NCBI GenBank assembly: GCA_035771175.1
Contig: JAYMFD010003961.1
Location: 1 to 64,000 of the forward strand
Length of the DNA stretch: 64,000 nt
Source of the DNA: Paratinospora sagittata
Lineage: Eukaryota > Streptophyta > Magnoliopsida > Ranunculales > Menispermaceae
Direction of reading: 5' to 3'
Shown here: positions 51,148 through 64,000 of the stretch, in pieces
How the letters are laid out: every line of letters begins with the position of its first letter
How positions within the stretch are numbered: position 1 is the stretch's first letter
Made by a program: the position numbers and the translations under genes
The notes under the pieces: generated by a model
What the model saw: only the letters and a program-made list of their open reading frames with translations
Told to the model about the DNA's origin: nothing
Databases searched by the model: none

Positions 51148-53123
51148 AGAAAGCAATCCGGTGGATTGATCGCGATCGCCTCAAACACATTTTCTTAGTA
51201 AATTTAGTTCATTTAAACCAAAATTTGAGATTTGGGGGTCAGAAATTTATCTGGATATTGGAAAAGAGTTCCATCTATTCTGGGGGGTTGTTCGAAGGAT
51301 ATTGGGACTCGCTTAAAGAGTAGGTGGAGAAAGCAATCCGGTGGATTGGTCGCGATTGCCTCAATTTCTTTTTCAAAGTATATTTAGTTCATTTAAACCA
51401 AAATTTGATATTTAGGGGTCAAAAATTCATCGGGATATTCGAACGGAGTTCCATCTATTCTGGGGGGTTGATAGAAGGATATTGGGACTCGCTTAAAGAG
51501 TAGGTGGAGAAAGCAATCCGATGGATTGATCGCGATTGCCTCAAACACATTTTTTAAGTAAATTTAGTTCATTTAAACCAAAATTTGATATTTAGGGGTC
51601 AAAAATTCATCGGGATGTTCGAACGGAGTTCCATCTATTCTGGGGGGTTGCTAGAAGGATATTGGGACTCGCTTAAAGAGTAGGTGGAGAAAGCAATCCG
51701 GTGGATTGATCGCGATTGCCTCAAACACATTTTCTAAGTAAATTTAGTTCATTTAAACCAAAATTTGAGATTTGGGGGTCAAAAATTCACCGGGATATTG
51801 GAACGGAGTTCCATCTATTCCGGGGCTTCCTAGAAGGATATTGGGACTCGCTCAAAGAGTTGGTGGAGAAAGCAATATGGTGGATTGGTCGCGATTGCCT
51901 CAAACACATTTTCTAAGTAAATTTAGTTCATTTAAAACAAAATTTGATATTTAGGGGTCAAAAATTCTCCGGGATATTGGAACGGAGTTCCATCTATTCT
52001 GGGGATTCCTATAAGGATATTGGGACTCGCTCAAAGAGTTGGTGGAGAAAGCAATCTGGTGGATTGGTAGCGATTGCTCCAACACCTTTTCTGAGTAAAT
52101 TTAGTTCATTTGAACCAAAATTTGATATTTAGGGGTCAAAAATTCATCGGGATGTTCGAACGGAGTTCCATCTATTCTGGGGGGTTGCTAGAAGGATATT
52201 GGAACTCGCTTAAAGAGTAGGTGGAGAAAGCAATACGGTGGATTGATCGCGATTGCCTCAAACACATTTTCTAAGTAAATTTAGTTCATTTAAACCAAAA
52301 TTTGAGATTTGGGGGTCAAAAATTCACCGGGATGTTGGAACGGAGTTCCATCTATTCCGGGGCTTCCTAGAAGGATATTGGGACTCGCTCAAAGAGTTGG
52401 TGGAGAAGGCAATCTGGTGGATTGGTAGCGATTGCCTCGAACACATTTTCTAAGTAAATTTAGTTCATTTAAACCAAATTTTGATATTTAGGGGTCAAAA
52501 ATTCATCGGGATATTCGAACGGAGTTCCATCTATTCTGGGGGGTTGATAGAAGGATATTGGGACTCGCTTAAAGAGTAGGTGGAGAAAGCAATCCGGTGG
52601 ATTGATCGCGATTGCCTCAAACACATTTTCTAAGTAAATTTAGTTCATTTAAACCAAAATTTGAGATTTGGGGTTCAGAAATTCTTCTGGATATTGGAAA
52701 AGAGTTCCATCTATTCTGGGGGGTTGTTCGAAGGATATTGGGACTCGCTTAAAGAGTAAGTGGAGAAAGCAATCCGGTGGATTGGTCGCGATTGCCTCAA
52801 TTTCTTTTTCAAAGTATATTTAGTTCATTTAAACCAAAATTTGATATTTAGGGGTCAAAAATTCATCGGGATATTCGAACGGAGTTCCATCTATTCTGGG
52901 GGGTTGATAGAAGGATATTGGGACTCGCTTAAAGAGTAGGTGGAGAAAGCAATCCGGTGGATTGATCGCGATTGCCTCAAACACATTTTTTAAGTAAATT
53001 TAGTTCATTTAAACCAAAATTTGATATTTAGGGGTCAAAAATTCATCGGGATGTTCGAACGGAGTTCCATCTATTCTGGGGGGTTGCTAGAAGGATATTG
53101 GGACTCGCTTAAAGAGTAGGTGG
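51148..53123 (+). repeat. 19-mer unit, copy 2, first 11 monomers
   Basis: It repeats 47,736-49,712 at an offset of about 3,411 bp, including GAAGGCAATC and GGTTCAGAAATTCTTC. It then goes from m12' to a C monomer at 53,124 instead of an A monomer. The first monomer has GATCGCGATCGCC, and the preceding one has GGGGGGGTTAAAAG. Confidence 0.83.
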
Positions 53124-53303
53124 AGAAAGCAATCCGGTGGATTGATCGCGATTGCCTCAAACACATTTTCTAAGTAAATTTAGTTCATTTAAACCAAAAT
53201 TTGAGATTTGGGGGTCAAAAATTCATCTGGATATTGGAAAAGAGTTCCATCTATTCTGGGGGGTTGTTCGAAGGATATTGGGACTCGCTTAAAGAGTAGG
53301 TGG

Positions 53304-56300
53304 AGAAAGCAATCCGGTGGATTGGTCGCGATTGCCTCAATTTCTTTTTCAATGTATATTTAGTTCATTTAAACCAAAATTTTAGATTTGGGGGTCAAAA
53401 ATTCTCCGGGATATTGGAATGGAGTTCCATCTATTCTGGGGATTCCTAGGAGGATATTGGGACTCGCTCAAAGAGTTGGTGGAGAAAGCAATCTGGTGGA
53501 TTGGTAGCGATTGCCTCAAACACATTTTCTAAGTAAATTTAGTTCATTTAAACCAAAATTTGATATTTAGGGGTCAAAAATTCATCGGGATGTTCGAACG
53601 GAGTTCCATCTATTCTGGGGGGTTGCTAGAAGGATATTGGGACTCGCTTAAAGAGTAGGTGGAGAAAGCAATCCGGTGGATTGATCGCGATTGCCTCAAA
53701 CACATTTTCTAAGTAAATTTAGTTCATTTAAACCAAAATTTGAGATTTGGGGGTCAAAAATTCACCGGGATATTGGAATGGAGTTCCATCTATTCCGGGG
53801 GTTCCTAGAAGGATATTGGGACTCGCTCAAAAAGTTGGTGGAGAAAGCAATCTGGTGGATTGGTAGCGATTGCCTCGAACACATTTTCTAAGTAAATTTA
53901 GTTCATTTAAACCAAAATTTGATATTTAGGGGTCAAAAATTCATCGGGATATTCGAACGGAGTTCCATCTATTCTGGGGGGTTGATAGAAGGATATTGGG
54001 ACTCGCTTAAAGAGTAGGTGGAGAAAGCAATCCGGAGGATTGATCGCGATTGCCTCAAACACATTTTTTAAGTAAATTTAGTTCATTTAAACCACAATTT
54101 GAGATTTGGGGGTCAAAAATTCACCGGGATATTGGAACGGAGTTCCATCTATTCCGGGGCTTCCTGGAAGGATATTGGGACGCGCTCAAAGAGTTGGTGG
54201 AGAAAGCAATTTGGTGGATTGGTCGCGATTGCCTCAAACACATTTTCTAAGTAAATTTAGTTCATTTAAACCAAAATTTGATATTTAGGGGTCAAAAATT
54301 CATCGGGATATTCGAACGGAGTTCCATCTATTCTGGGGGGTTGATAGAAGGATATTGGGACTCGCTTAAAGAGTTGGTGGAGAAAGCAATCCGGTGGATT
54401 GATCGCGATTGCCTCAAACACATTTTCTAAGTAAATTTAGTTCATTTAAACCAAAATTTGAGATTTGGGGGTCAAAAATTCACCGGGATATTGGAATGGA
54501 GTTCCATCTATTCCGGGGGTTCCTAGAAGGATTTTGGGACTCGCTCAAAAAGTTGGTGGAGAAAGCAATCTGGTGGATTGGTAGCGATTGCCTCGAACAC
54601 ATTTTCTAAGTAAATTTAGTTCATTTAAACCAAAATTTGATATTTAGGGGTCAAAAATTCATCGGGATATTCGAACGGAGTTCCATCTATTCTGGGGGGT
54701 TGATAGAAGGATATTGGGACTCGCTTAAAGAGTAGGTGGAGAAAGCAATCCGGAGGATTGATCGCGATTGCCTCAAACACATTTTTTAAGTAAATTTAGT
54801 TCATTTAAACCACAATTTGAGATTTGGGGGTCAAAAATTCACCGGGATATTGGAACGGAGTTCCATCTATTCCGGGGCTTCCTGGAAGGATATTGGGACG
54901 CGCTCAAAGAGTTGGTGGAGAAAGCAATTTGGTGGATTGGTCGCGATTGCCTCAAACACATTTTCTAAGTAAATTTAGTTCATTTAAACCAAAATTTGAT
55001 ATTTAGGGGTCAAAAATTCATCGGGATATTCGAACGGAGTTCCATCTATTCTGGGGGGTTGATAGAAGGATATTGGGACTCGCTTAAAGAGTTGGTGGAG
55101 AAAGCAATCCGGTGGATTGATCGCGATTGCCTCAAACACATTTTCTAAGTAAATTTAGTTCATTTAAACCAAAATTTGAGATTTGGGGGTCAGAAATTCA
55201 TCTGGATATTGGAAAAGAGTTCCATCTATTCTGGGGGGTTGTTCGAAGGATATTGGGACTCGCTTAAAGAGTAGGTGGAGAAAGCAATCCGGTGGATTAG
55301 TCGCGATTGCCTCAATTTCTTTTTCAAAGTATATTTAGTTCATTTAAACCAAAATTTGATATTTAGGGGTCAAAAATTCATCGGGATATTCGAACGGAGT
55401 TCCATCTATTCTGGGGGGTTGATAGAAGGATATTGGGACTCGCTTAAAGAGTAGGTGGAGAAAGCAATCCGGTGGATTGATCGCGATTGCCTCAAACAAA
55501 TTTTCTAAGTAAATTTAGTTCATTTAAACCAAAATTTGAGATTTGGGGGTCAAAAATTCACCGGGATATTGGAACGGAGTTCCATCTATTCCGGGGCTTC
55601 CTAGAAGGATATTGGGACTCGCTCAAAGAGTTGGTGGAGAAAGCAATATGGTGGATTGGTCGCGATTGCCTCAAACAGATTTTCTAAGTAAATTTAGTTC
55701 ATTTAAAACAAAATTTGATATTTAGGGGTCAAAAATTCTCCGGGATATTGGAACGGAGTTCCATCTATTCTGGGGATTCCTATAAGGATATTGGGACTCG
55801 CTCAAAGAGTTGGTGGAGAAAGCAATCTGGTGGATTGGTAGCGATTGCTCCAACACCTTTTCTAAGTAAATTTAGTTCATTTGAACCAAAATTTGATATT
55901 TAGGGGTCAAAAATTCATCGGGATGTTCGAACGGAGTTCCCTCTATTCTGGGGGGTTGCTAGAAGGATATTGGAACTCGCTTAAAGAGTTGGTGGAGAAA
56001 GCAATATGGTGGATTGGTAGCGATTGCCTCAAACACATTTTCTAAGTAAATTTAGTTCATTTAAACCAAAATTTGAGATTTGGGGGTCAAAAATTCACCG
56101 GGATATTGGAACGGAGTTCCATCTATTCCGGGGCTTCCTAGAAGGATATTGGGACTCGCTCAAAGAGTTGGTGGAGAAAGCAATATGGTGGATTGGTAGC
56201 GATTGCCTCAAACACATTTTCTAAGTAAATTTAGTTCATTTAAACCAAAATTTGATATTTAGGGGTCAAAAATTCATCTGGATATTGGAAAAGAGTTCCA

Positions 56301-57609
56301 TCTATTCCGAGGGTTCCTATAAGGATAATGGGACTCGATCAAAGAGTTGGTGGAGAAAGCAATCTGGTGGATTGGTCGCGATTGCCTCAATCAAATTTTC
56401 TAGGTAAATTTAATTCATTTAAACCAAAATTTGATATTTAGGGGTCAAAAATTCATCGGGATGTTCGAACGGAGTTCCATCTATTCTGGGGGGTTGCTAG
56501 AAGGATATTGGGACTCGCTTAAAGAGTAGGTGGAGAAAGTAATCCGGTGGATTGATCGCGATTGCCTCAAACACATTTTCTAAGTAAATTTAGTTCATTT
56601 AAACCAAAATTTGAGATTTGGGGGTCAAAAATTCATCTGGATATTGGAAAAGAGTTCCATCTATTCCGTGGGTTCCTATAAGGATAATGGAACTCGATCA
56701 AAGAGTTGGTGGAGAAAGCAGTCTGGTGGATTGGTCGCGATTTCCTCAAACAAATTTTCTAGGTAAATTTAATTCATTTAAACCAAAATTTGATATTTAG
56801 GGGTCGAAAATTCATCGGGATGTTCGAACGGAGTTCCATCTATTCTGGGGGGTTGCTAGAAGGATATTGGGACTCGCTTAAAGAGTAGGTGGAGAAAGCA
56901 ATCCGGTGGATTGATCGCGATTTCCTCAAACACATTTTCTAAGTAAATTTAGTTCATTTAAACCAAAATTTGAGATTTGGGGGTCAAAAATTCACCGGGA
57001 TATTGGAACGGAGTTCCATCTATTCCGGGGCTTCCTAGAAGGATATTGGGACTCGCTCAAAGAGTTGGTGGAGAAAGCAATCTGGTGGATTGGTCGCGAT
57101 TGCCTCAAACACATTTTCTAAGTAAATTTAGTTCATTTAAAACAAAATTTGATATTTAGGGGTCAAAAATTCTCCGGGATATTGGAACGGAGTTCCATCT
57201 ATTCTGGGGATTCCTATAAGGATATTGGGACTCGCTCAAAGAGTTGGTGGAGAAAGCAATCTGGTGGATTGGTAGCGATTGCTCCAACACCTTTTCTAAG
57301 TAAATTTAGTTCATTTAAACCAAAATTTGATATTTAGGGGTCAAAAATTCATCGGGATGTTCGAACGGAGTTCCCTCTATTCTGGGGGGTTGCTAGAAGG
57401 ATATTGGAACTCGCTTAAAGAGTAGGTGGAGAAAGCAATCCGGTGGATTGATCGCGATTGCCTCAAACACATTTTCTAAGTAAATTTAGTTCATTTAAAC
57501 CAAAATTTGAGATTTGGGGGTCAAAAATTCATCTGGATATTGGAAAAGAGTTCCATCTATTCTGGGGGGTTGTTCGAAGGATATTGGGACTCGCTTAAAG
57601 AGTAGGTGG
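53304..57609 (+). repeat. 24-mer unit (4,306 bp), m17 to m16
   Basis: It begins with an m17 marked by TTTTCAATGTATA and CCTAGGAGG, shared with 57,610. It contains the twofold m19-m20-m1-m2 array (53,663-55,098), m5, m11 with GATTAGTCGCG, AAACAAATTTT and AAACAGATTTT monomers, n1'-n2-n3, a second n2-n3 type pair, then A, m14', m15 and m16. The following unit is the same without the extra 4-mer and with an added m12'. Confidence 0.82.
53663..55098 (+). repeat. 4-mer tandem duplication, third occurrence
   Basis: m19-m20-m1-m2 occurs twice, at 53,663-54,380 and 54,381-55,098. Both m1 copies share the private change AATCCGGAGGATTG and both m2 copies share AATTTGG, also seen at 58,328-58,686. Each m2 ends CTTAAAGAGTTGG and is followed by a CCGG monomer, a combination that breaks the usual junction rule. 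One m19 has GGATTTTGGG. Confidence 0.86.
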
Positions 57610-60600
57610 AGAAAGCAATCCGGTGGATTGGTCGCGATTGCCTCAATTTCTTTTTCAATGTATATTTAGTTCATTTAAACCAAAATTTTAGATTTGGGGG
57701 TCAAAAATTCTCCGGGATATTGGAATGGAGTTCCATCTATTCTGGGGATTCCTAGGAGGATATTGGGACTCGCTCAAAGAGTTGGTGGAGAAAGCAATCT
57801 GGTGGATTGGTAGCGATTGCCTCAAACACATTTTCTAAGTAAATTTAGTTCATTTAAACCAAAATTTGATATTTAGGGGTCAAAAATTCATCGGGATGTT
57901 CGAACGGAGTTCCATCTATTCTGGGGGGTTGCTAGAAGGATATTGGGACTCGCTTAAAGAGTAGGTGGAGAAAGCAATCCGGTGGATTGATCGCGATTGC
58001 CTCAAACACATTTTCTAAGTAAATTTAGTTCATTTAAACCAAAATTTGAGATTTGGGGGTCAAAAATTCACCGGGATATTGGAATGGAGTTCCATCTATT
58101 CCGGGGGTTCCTAGAAGGATATTGGGACTCGCTCAAAAAGTTGGTGGAGAAAGCAATCTGGTGGATTGGTAGCGATTGCCTCGAACACATTTTCTAAGTA
58201 AATTTAGTTCATTTAAACCAAAATTTGATATTTAGGGGTCAAAAATTCATCGGGATATTCGAACGGAGTTCCATCTATTCTGGGGGGTTGATAGAAGGAT
58301 ATTGGGACTCGCTTAAAGAGTAGGTGGAGAAAGCAATCCGGAGGATTGATCGCGATTGCCTCAAACACATTTTTTAAGTAAATTTAGTTCATTTAAACCA
58401 CAATTTGAGATTTGGGGGTCAAAAATTCACCGGGATATTGGAACGGAGTTCCATCTATTCCGGGGCTTCCTGGAAGGATATTGGGACGCGCTCAAAGAGT
58501 TGGTGGAGAAAGCAATTTGGTGGATTGGTCGCGATTGCCTCAAACACATTTTCTAAGTAAATTTAGTTCATTTAAACCAAAATTTGATATTTAGGGGTCA
58601 AAAATTCATCGGGATATTCGAACGGAGTTCCATCTATTCTGGGGGGTTGATAGAAGGATATTGGGACTCGCTTAAAGAGTTGGTGGAGAAAGCAATCCGG
58701 TGGATTGATCGCGATTGCCTCAAACACATTTTCTAAGTAAATTTAGTTCATTTAAACCAAAATTTGAGATTTGGGGGTCAGAAATTCATCTGGATATTGG
58801 AAAAGAGTTCCATCTATTCTGGGGGGTTGTTCGAAGGATATTGGGACTCGCTTAAAGAGTAGGTGGAGAAAGCAATCCGGTGGATTAGTCGCGATTGCCT
58901 CAATTTCTTTTTCAAAGTATATTTAGTTCATTTAAACCAAAATTTGATATTTAGGGGTCAAAAATTCATCGGGATATTCGAACGGAGTTCCATCTATTCT
59001 GGGGGGTTGATAGAAGGATATTGGGACTCGCTTAAAGAGTAGGTGGAGAAAGCAATCCGATGGATTGATCGCGATTGCCTCAAACACATTTTTTAAGTAA
59101 ATTTAGTTCATTTAAACCAAAATTTGATATTTAGGGCTCAAAAATTCATCGGGATGTTCGAACGGAGTTCCATCTATTCTGGGGGGTTGCTAGAAGGATA
59201 TTGGGACTCGCTTAAAGAGTAGGTGGAGAAAGCAATCCGGTGGATTGATCGCGATTGCCTCAAACAAATTTTCTAAGTAAATTTAGTTCATTTAAACCAA
59301 AATTTGAGATTTGGGGGTCAAAAATTCACCGGGATATTGGAACGGAGTTCCATCTATTCCGGGGCTTCCTAGAAGGATATTGGGACTCGCTCAAAGAGTT
59401 GGTGGAGAAAGCAATATGGTGGATTGGTCGCGATTGCCTCAAACAGATTTTCTAAGTAAATTTAGTTCATTTAAAACAAAATTTGATATTTAGGGGTCAA
59501 AAATTCTCCGGGATATTGGAACGGAGTTCCATCTATTCTGGGGATTCCTATAAGGATATTGGGACTCGCTCAAAGAGTTGGTGGAGAAAGCAATCTGGTG
59601 GATTGGTAGCGATTGCTCCAACACCTTTTCTAAGTAAATTTAGTTCATTTGAACCAAAATTTGATATTTAGGGGTCAAAAATTCATCGGGATATTCGAAC
59701 GGAGTTCCATCTATTCTGGGGGGTTGATAGAAGGATATTGGGACTCGCTTAAAGAGTAGGTGGAGAAAGCAATCCGGTGGATTGATCGCGATTGCCTCAA
59801 ACACATTTTCTAAGTAAATTTAGTTCATTTAAACCAAAATTTGAGATTTGGGGGTCAAAAATTCATCTGGATATTGGAAAAGAGTTCCATCTATTCCGTG
59901 GGTTCCTATAAGGATAATGGGACTCGATCAAAGAGTTGGTGGAGAAAGCAATCTGGTGGATTGGTCGCGATTGCCTCAATCAAATTTTCTAGGTAAATTT
60001 AATTCATTTAAACCAAAATTTGATATTTAGGGGTCAAAAATTCATCGGGATGTTCGAACGGAGTTCCATCTATTCTGGGGGGTTGCTAGAAGGATATTGG
60101 GACTCGCTTAAAGAGTAGGTGGAGAAAGTAATCCGGTGGATTGATCGCGATTGCCTCAAACACATTTTCTAAGTAAATTTAGTTCATTTAAACCAAAATT
60201 TGAGATTTGGGGGTCAAAAATTCATCTGGATATTGGAAAAGAGTTCCATCTATTCCGTGGGTTCCTATAAGGATAATGGAACTCGATCAAAGAGTTGGTG
60301 GAGAAAGCAGTCTGGTGGATTGGTCGCGATTTCCTCAAACAAATTTTCTAGGTAAATTTAATTCATTTAAACCAAAATTTGATATTTAGGGGTCGAAAAT
60401 TCATCGGGATGTTCGAACGGAGTTCCATCTATTCTGGGGGGTTGCTAGAAGGATATTGGGACTCGCTTAAAGAGTAGGTGGAGAAAGCAATCCGGTGGAT
60501 TGATCGCGATTGCCTCAAACACATTTTCTAAGTAAATTTAGTTCATTTAAAACAAAATTTGAGATTTGGGGGTCAAAAATTCACCGGGATATTGGAACGG

Positions 60601-61198
60601 AGTTCCATCTATTCCGGGGCTTCCTAGAAGGATATTGGGACTCGCTCAAAGAGTTGGTGGAGAAAGCAATCTGGTGGATTGGTCGCGATTGCCTCAAACA
60701 CATTTTCTAAGTAAATTTAGTTCATTTAAAACAAAATTTGATATTTAGGGGTCAAAAATTCTCCGGGATATTGGAACGGAGTTCCATCTATTCTGGGGAT
60801 TCCTATAAGGATATTGGGACTCGCTCAAAGAGTTGGTGGAGAAAGCAATCTGGTGGATTGGTAGCGATTGCTCCAACACCTTTTCTAAGTAAATTTAGTT
60901 TATTTGAACCAAAATTTGATATTTAGGGGTCAAAAATTCATCGGGATGTTCGAACGGAGTTCCCTCTATTCTGGGGGGTTGCAAGAAGGATATTGGAACT
61001 CGCTTAAAGAGTAGGTGGAGAAAGCAATCCGGTGGATTGATCGCGATTGCCTCAAACACATTTTCTAAGTAAATTTAGTTCATTTAAACCAAAATTTGAG
61101 ATTTCGGGGTCAAAAATTCATCTGGATATTGGAAAAGAGTTCCATCTATTCTGGGGGGTTGTTCGAAGGATATTGGGACTCGCTTAAAGAGTAGGTGG
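57610..61198 (+). repeat. 20-mer right-domain unit (3,589 bp), m17 to m16
   Basis: It parallels 53,304-57,609 with one rather than two m19-m20-m1-m2 groups. Order: m17, m18, m19, m20, m1, m2, C, m11, m12', A, m14', m15 with B end, then n2'-n3 (59,764), n2'-n3 (60,123), A, m14', m15, m16. The 3,589-bp length is close to the left 20-mer, but the monomer content differs, so the lengths agree by coincidence or by a common constraint. Confidence 0.82.
59764..60481 (+). repeat. Tandem n2'-n3 dimers (359 bp each)
   Basis: Two n2'-n3 pairs stand head to tail at 59,764-60,122 and 60,123-60,481. Shared marks are CCGTGGGTTCC, ATAATGG and TTCTAGGTAAATTTAATTC. They differ by GGGACTCGATC against GGAACTCGATC, CAATCAAATTTT against CAAACAAATTTT, and GGTCAAAAATTC against GGTCGAAAATTC. 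A similar pair of pairs lies at 56,175-56,892 with an offset near 3,589 bp. Confidence 0.83.
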
Positions 61199-64000
61199 AG
61201 GAAGCAATCCGGTGGATTGGTCGCGATTGCCTCAATTTCTTTTTCAAAGTATATTTAGTTCATTTAAACCAAAATTTGATATTTAGGGGTCAAAAATTCA
61301 TCGGGATATTCGAACGGAGTTCCATCTATTCTGGGGGGTTGATAGAAGGATATTGGGACTCGCTTAAAGAGTAGGTGGAGAAAGCAATCCGATGGATTGA
61401 TCGCGATTGCCTCAAACACATTTTTTAAGTAAATTTAGTTCATTTAAACCAAAATTTGATATTTAGGGGTCAAAAATTCATCGGGATGTTCGAACGGAGT
61501 TCCGTCTATTCTGGGGGGTTGCTAGAAGGATATTGGGACTCGCTTAAAGAGTAGGTGGAGAAAGCAATCCGGTGGATTGATCGCGATTGCCTCAAACACA
61601 TTTTCTAAGTAAATTTAGTTCATTTAAACCAAAATTTGAGATTTGGGGTTCAAAAATTCACCGGGATATTGGAACGGAGTTCCATCTATTCCGGGGCTTC
61701 CTAGAAGGATATTGGGACTCGCTCAAAGAGTTGGTGGAGAAGCAATCTGGTGGATTGGTAGCGATTGCCTCAAACACATTTTCTAAGTAAATTTAGTTCA
61801 TTTAAACCAAAATTTGATATTTAGGGGTCAAAAATTCATCGGGATGTTCGAACGGAGTTCCATCTATTTTGGGGGTTGCTAGAAGGATATTGGGACTCGC
61901 TTAAAGAGTAGGTGGAGAAAGCAATCCGGTGGATTGATCGCGATTGCCTCAAACACATTTTCGAAGTAAATTTAGTTCATTTAAACCAAAATTTGAGATT
62001 TGGGGGTCAAAAATTCACCGGGATATTGGAACGGAGTTCCATCTATTCCGGGGCTTCCTAGAAGGATATTGGGACTCGCTCAAAGAGTTGGTGGAGAAAG
62101 CAATATGGTGGATTGGTAGCGATTGCCTCAAACACATTTTCTAAGTAAATTTAGTTCATTTAAACCAAAATTTGAGATTTGGGCGTCAAAAATTCACCGG
62201 GATATTGGAACGGAGTTCCATCTATTCCGGGGCTTCCTAGAAGGATATTGGGACTCGCTCAAAGAGTTGGTGGAGAAAGCAATATGGTGGATTGGTAGCG
62301 ATTGCCTCAAACACATTTTCTAAGTAAATTTAGTTCATTTAAACCAAAATTTGATATTTAGGGGTCAAAAATTCATCTGGATATTGGAAAAGAGTTCCAT
62401 CTATTCCGTGGGTTCCTATAAGGATAATGGGACTCGATCAAAGAGTTGGTGGAGAAAGCAATCTGGTGGATTGGTCGCGATTGCCTCAAACAAATTTTCT
62501 AGGTAAATTTAATTCATTTAAACCAAAATTTGATATTTAGGGGTCAAAAATTCATCGGGATGTTCGAACGGAGTTCCATCTATTCTGGGGGTTGCTAGAA
62601 GGATATTGGGACTCGCTTAAAGAGTAGGTGGAGAAAGCAATCCGGTGGATTGACCGCGATTGCCTCAAACACATTTTCTAAGTAAATTTAGTTCATTTAA
62701 ACCAAAATTTGAGATTTGGGGGTCAAAAATTCATCTGGATATTGGAAAAGAGTTCCATCTATTCTGGGGGGTTGTTCGAAGGATATTGGGACTCGCTTAA
62801 AGACTAGGTGGAGAAAGCAATCCGGTGGATTGGTCGCGATTGCCTCAATTTCTTTTTCAAAGTATATTTAGTTCATTTAAACCAAAATTTTAGATTTGGG
62901 GGTCAAAAATTCTCCGGGATATTGGAATGGAGTTCCATCTATTCTGGGGATTCCTAGAAGGATATTGGGACTCGCTCAAAGAGTTGGTGGAGAAAGCAAT
63001 CTGGTGGATTGGTAGCGATTGCCTCAAACACATTTTCTAAGTAAATTTAGTTCATTTAAACCAAAATTTGATATTTAGGGGTCAAAAATTCATCGGGATG
63101 TTCAAACGGAGTTCCATCTATTCTGGGGGGTTGCTAGAAGGATATTGGGACTCGCTTAAAGAGTAGGTGGAGAAAGCAATCCGGTGGATTGATCGCGATT
63201 GCCTCAAACACATTTTCTAAGTAAATTTAGTTCATTTAAACCAAAATTTGAGATTTGGGGGTCAAAAATTCACCGGGATATTGGAATGGAGTTCCATCTA
63301 TTCCGGGGGTTCCTAGAAGGATATTGGGACTCGCTCAAAAAGTTGGTGGAGAAAGCAATCTGGTGGATTGGTAGCGATTGCCTCGAACACATTTTCTAAG
63401 TAAATTTAGTTCATTTAAACCAAAATTTGATATTTAGGGGTCAAAAATTCATCGGGATATTCGAACGGAGTTCCATCTATTCTGGGGGGTTGATAGAAGG
63501 ATATTGGGACTCGCTTAAAGAGTAGGTGGAGAAAGCAATCCGATGGATTGATCGCGATTGCCTCAAACACATTTTTTAAGTAAATTTAGTTCATTTAAAC
63601 CAAAATTTGATATTTAGGGGTCAAAAATTCATCGGGATGTTCGAACGGAGTTCCATCTATTCTGGGGGGTTGCTAGAAGGATATTGGGACTCGCTTAAAG
63701 AGTAGGTGGAGAAAGCAATCCGGTGGATGGATCGCGATTGCCTCAAACACATTTTCTAAGTAAATTTAGTTCATTTAAACCAAAATTTGAGATTTGGGGG
63801 TCAAAAATTCACCGGGATATTGGAACGGAGTTCCATCTATTCCGGGGCTTCCTAGAAGGATATTGGGACTCGCTCAAAGAGTTGGTGGAGAAAGCAATCT
63901 GGTGGATTGGTCGCGATTGCCTCAAACACATTTTCTAAGTAAATTTAGTTCATTTAAAACAAAATTTGATATTTAGGGGTCAAAAATTCTCCGGGATATT
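61199..64000 (+). repeat. Last right-domain block, cut by the window end
   Basis: Order: m11 (starting GGAGGAAGC), m12', A with GGGGTTCAAAAATTC, an m18-like monomer with a one-base deletion (GGTGGAGAAGC, about 61,737), A with TTTTCGAAG, n1, n2, n3, C with GACCGCG and AAAGACTAGG, m17, m18, m19, m20, m12', A, and a partial m14'. AAAGACTAGG links it to 29,795-29,973. The array clearly continues beyond the window. Confidence 0.8.

Larger units (their letters stand above)
1..64000 (+). repeat. Continuous satellite array, ~179/180-bp monomer, all in one orientation
   Basis: The sequence repeats a unit beginning AGAAAGCAAT every 178-181 bp from the first to the last base. Successive starts include 360, 539, 719, 899, 1078, 1257 and 1436. 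All units I followed read in the same direction, and no unique spacer, transposon or inverted segment was seen. GC content is about 42% in a monomer counted by hand (75 of 179). A unit of nucleosome-plus-linker length arranged in higher-order repeats is typical of centromeric or pericentromeric satellites of plants and animals. That location is inference. The family itself is not one I recognise. Confidence 0.97.

Noticed and set aside
1..64000. CRISPR array
   Set aside because: The repeats are about 180 bp and contiguous, with no short repeat-spacer pattern and no unique spacers.

Overview
The whole window is one uninterrupted tandem satellite array. I found no gene, RNA gene, transposon, CRISPR array or unique-sequence stretch. 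The unit is a monomer of about 179 to 180 bp (about 42% GC in a monomer counted by hand). Every monomer I followed reads in the same orientation, giving roughly 356 head-to-tail copies. The apparent 60-119 codon open frames are repeat shadows. They recur with the monomer, mostly begin at TTG/GTG rather than ATG, and are broken by stops in every unit. The organism is therefore almost certainly a eukaryote, and the layout resembles a centromeric or pericentromeric satellite from a long-read assembly. I do not recognise the satellite family and cannot say whether the source is plant or animal.

Monomers fall into classes. A (mostly 179 bp) and B (mostly 180 bp) tend to alternate, giving a 359-bp dimer. 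C has a GGAAAAG variant of the central dyad and a GTTCG segment. A divergent first half (called P6, with CAATTTCTTTTTC) almost always follows C. Below, m1-m20 name the monomers of the canonical higher-order repeat (HOR).

Left domain (1 to about 25,070): a 20-monomer HOR of 3,591 bp, canonical in 3,410-7,000 and 7,001-10,591. Copies at 1-3,409, 10,592-14,000, 14,001-17,412, 17,413-21,001 and 21,002-24,053 carry whole-monomer deletions, replacements or swaps. An eighth copy begins at 24,054 and stops matching after its fifth monomer, inside the sixth.

Right domain (about 25,070 to 64,000): many of the same monomers in new orders, plus types absent on the left (called n1-n3, with GGATAATGG and TTCTAGGTAAATTTAATTC). 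It is built from nested segmental duplications: a 5-mer (898 bp) duplicated at 27,460-29,256; a 35-mer (6,283 bp) at 31,229-37,511 repeated from 37,512; 17-mers (about 3,048 bp) at 41,639-47,735; a 19-mer (about 3,412 bp) from 47,736; and 24-mer and 20-mer units at 53,304-61,198. A 4-mer tandem duplication (about 718 bp) sits in three of these blocks.

The most notable sequence-level signal is a pair of 15-bp dyads per monomer with the same 6-3-6 layout (arms CAATCC/GGATTG and TGGAAC/GTTCCA), plus the palindrome ATCGCGAT. Both dyads are perfect in A monomers and each carries one mismatch in B monomers. No protein-coding system is present. The interest lies in satellite architecture and evolution.
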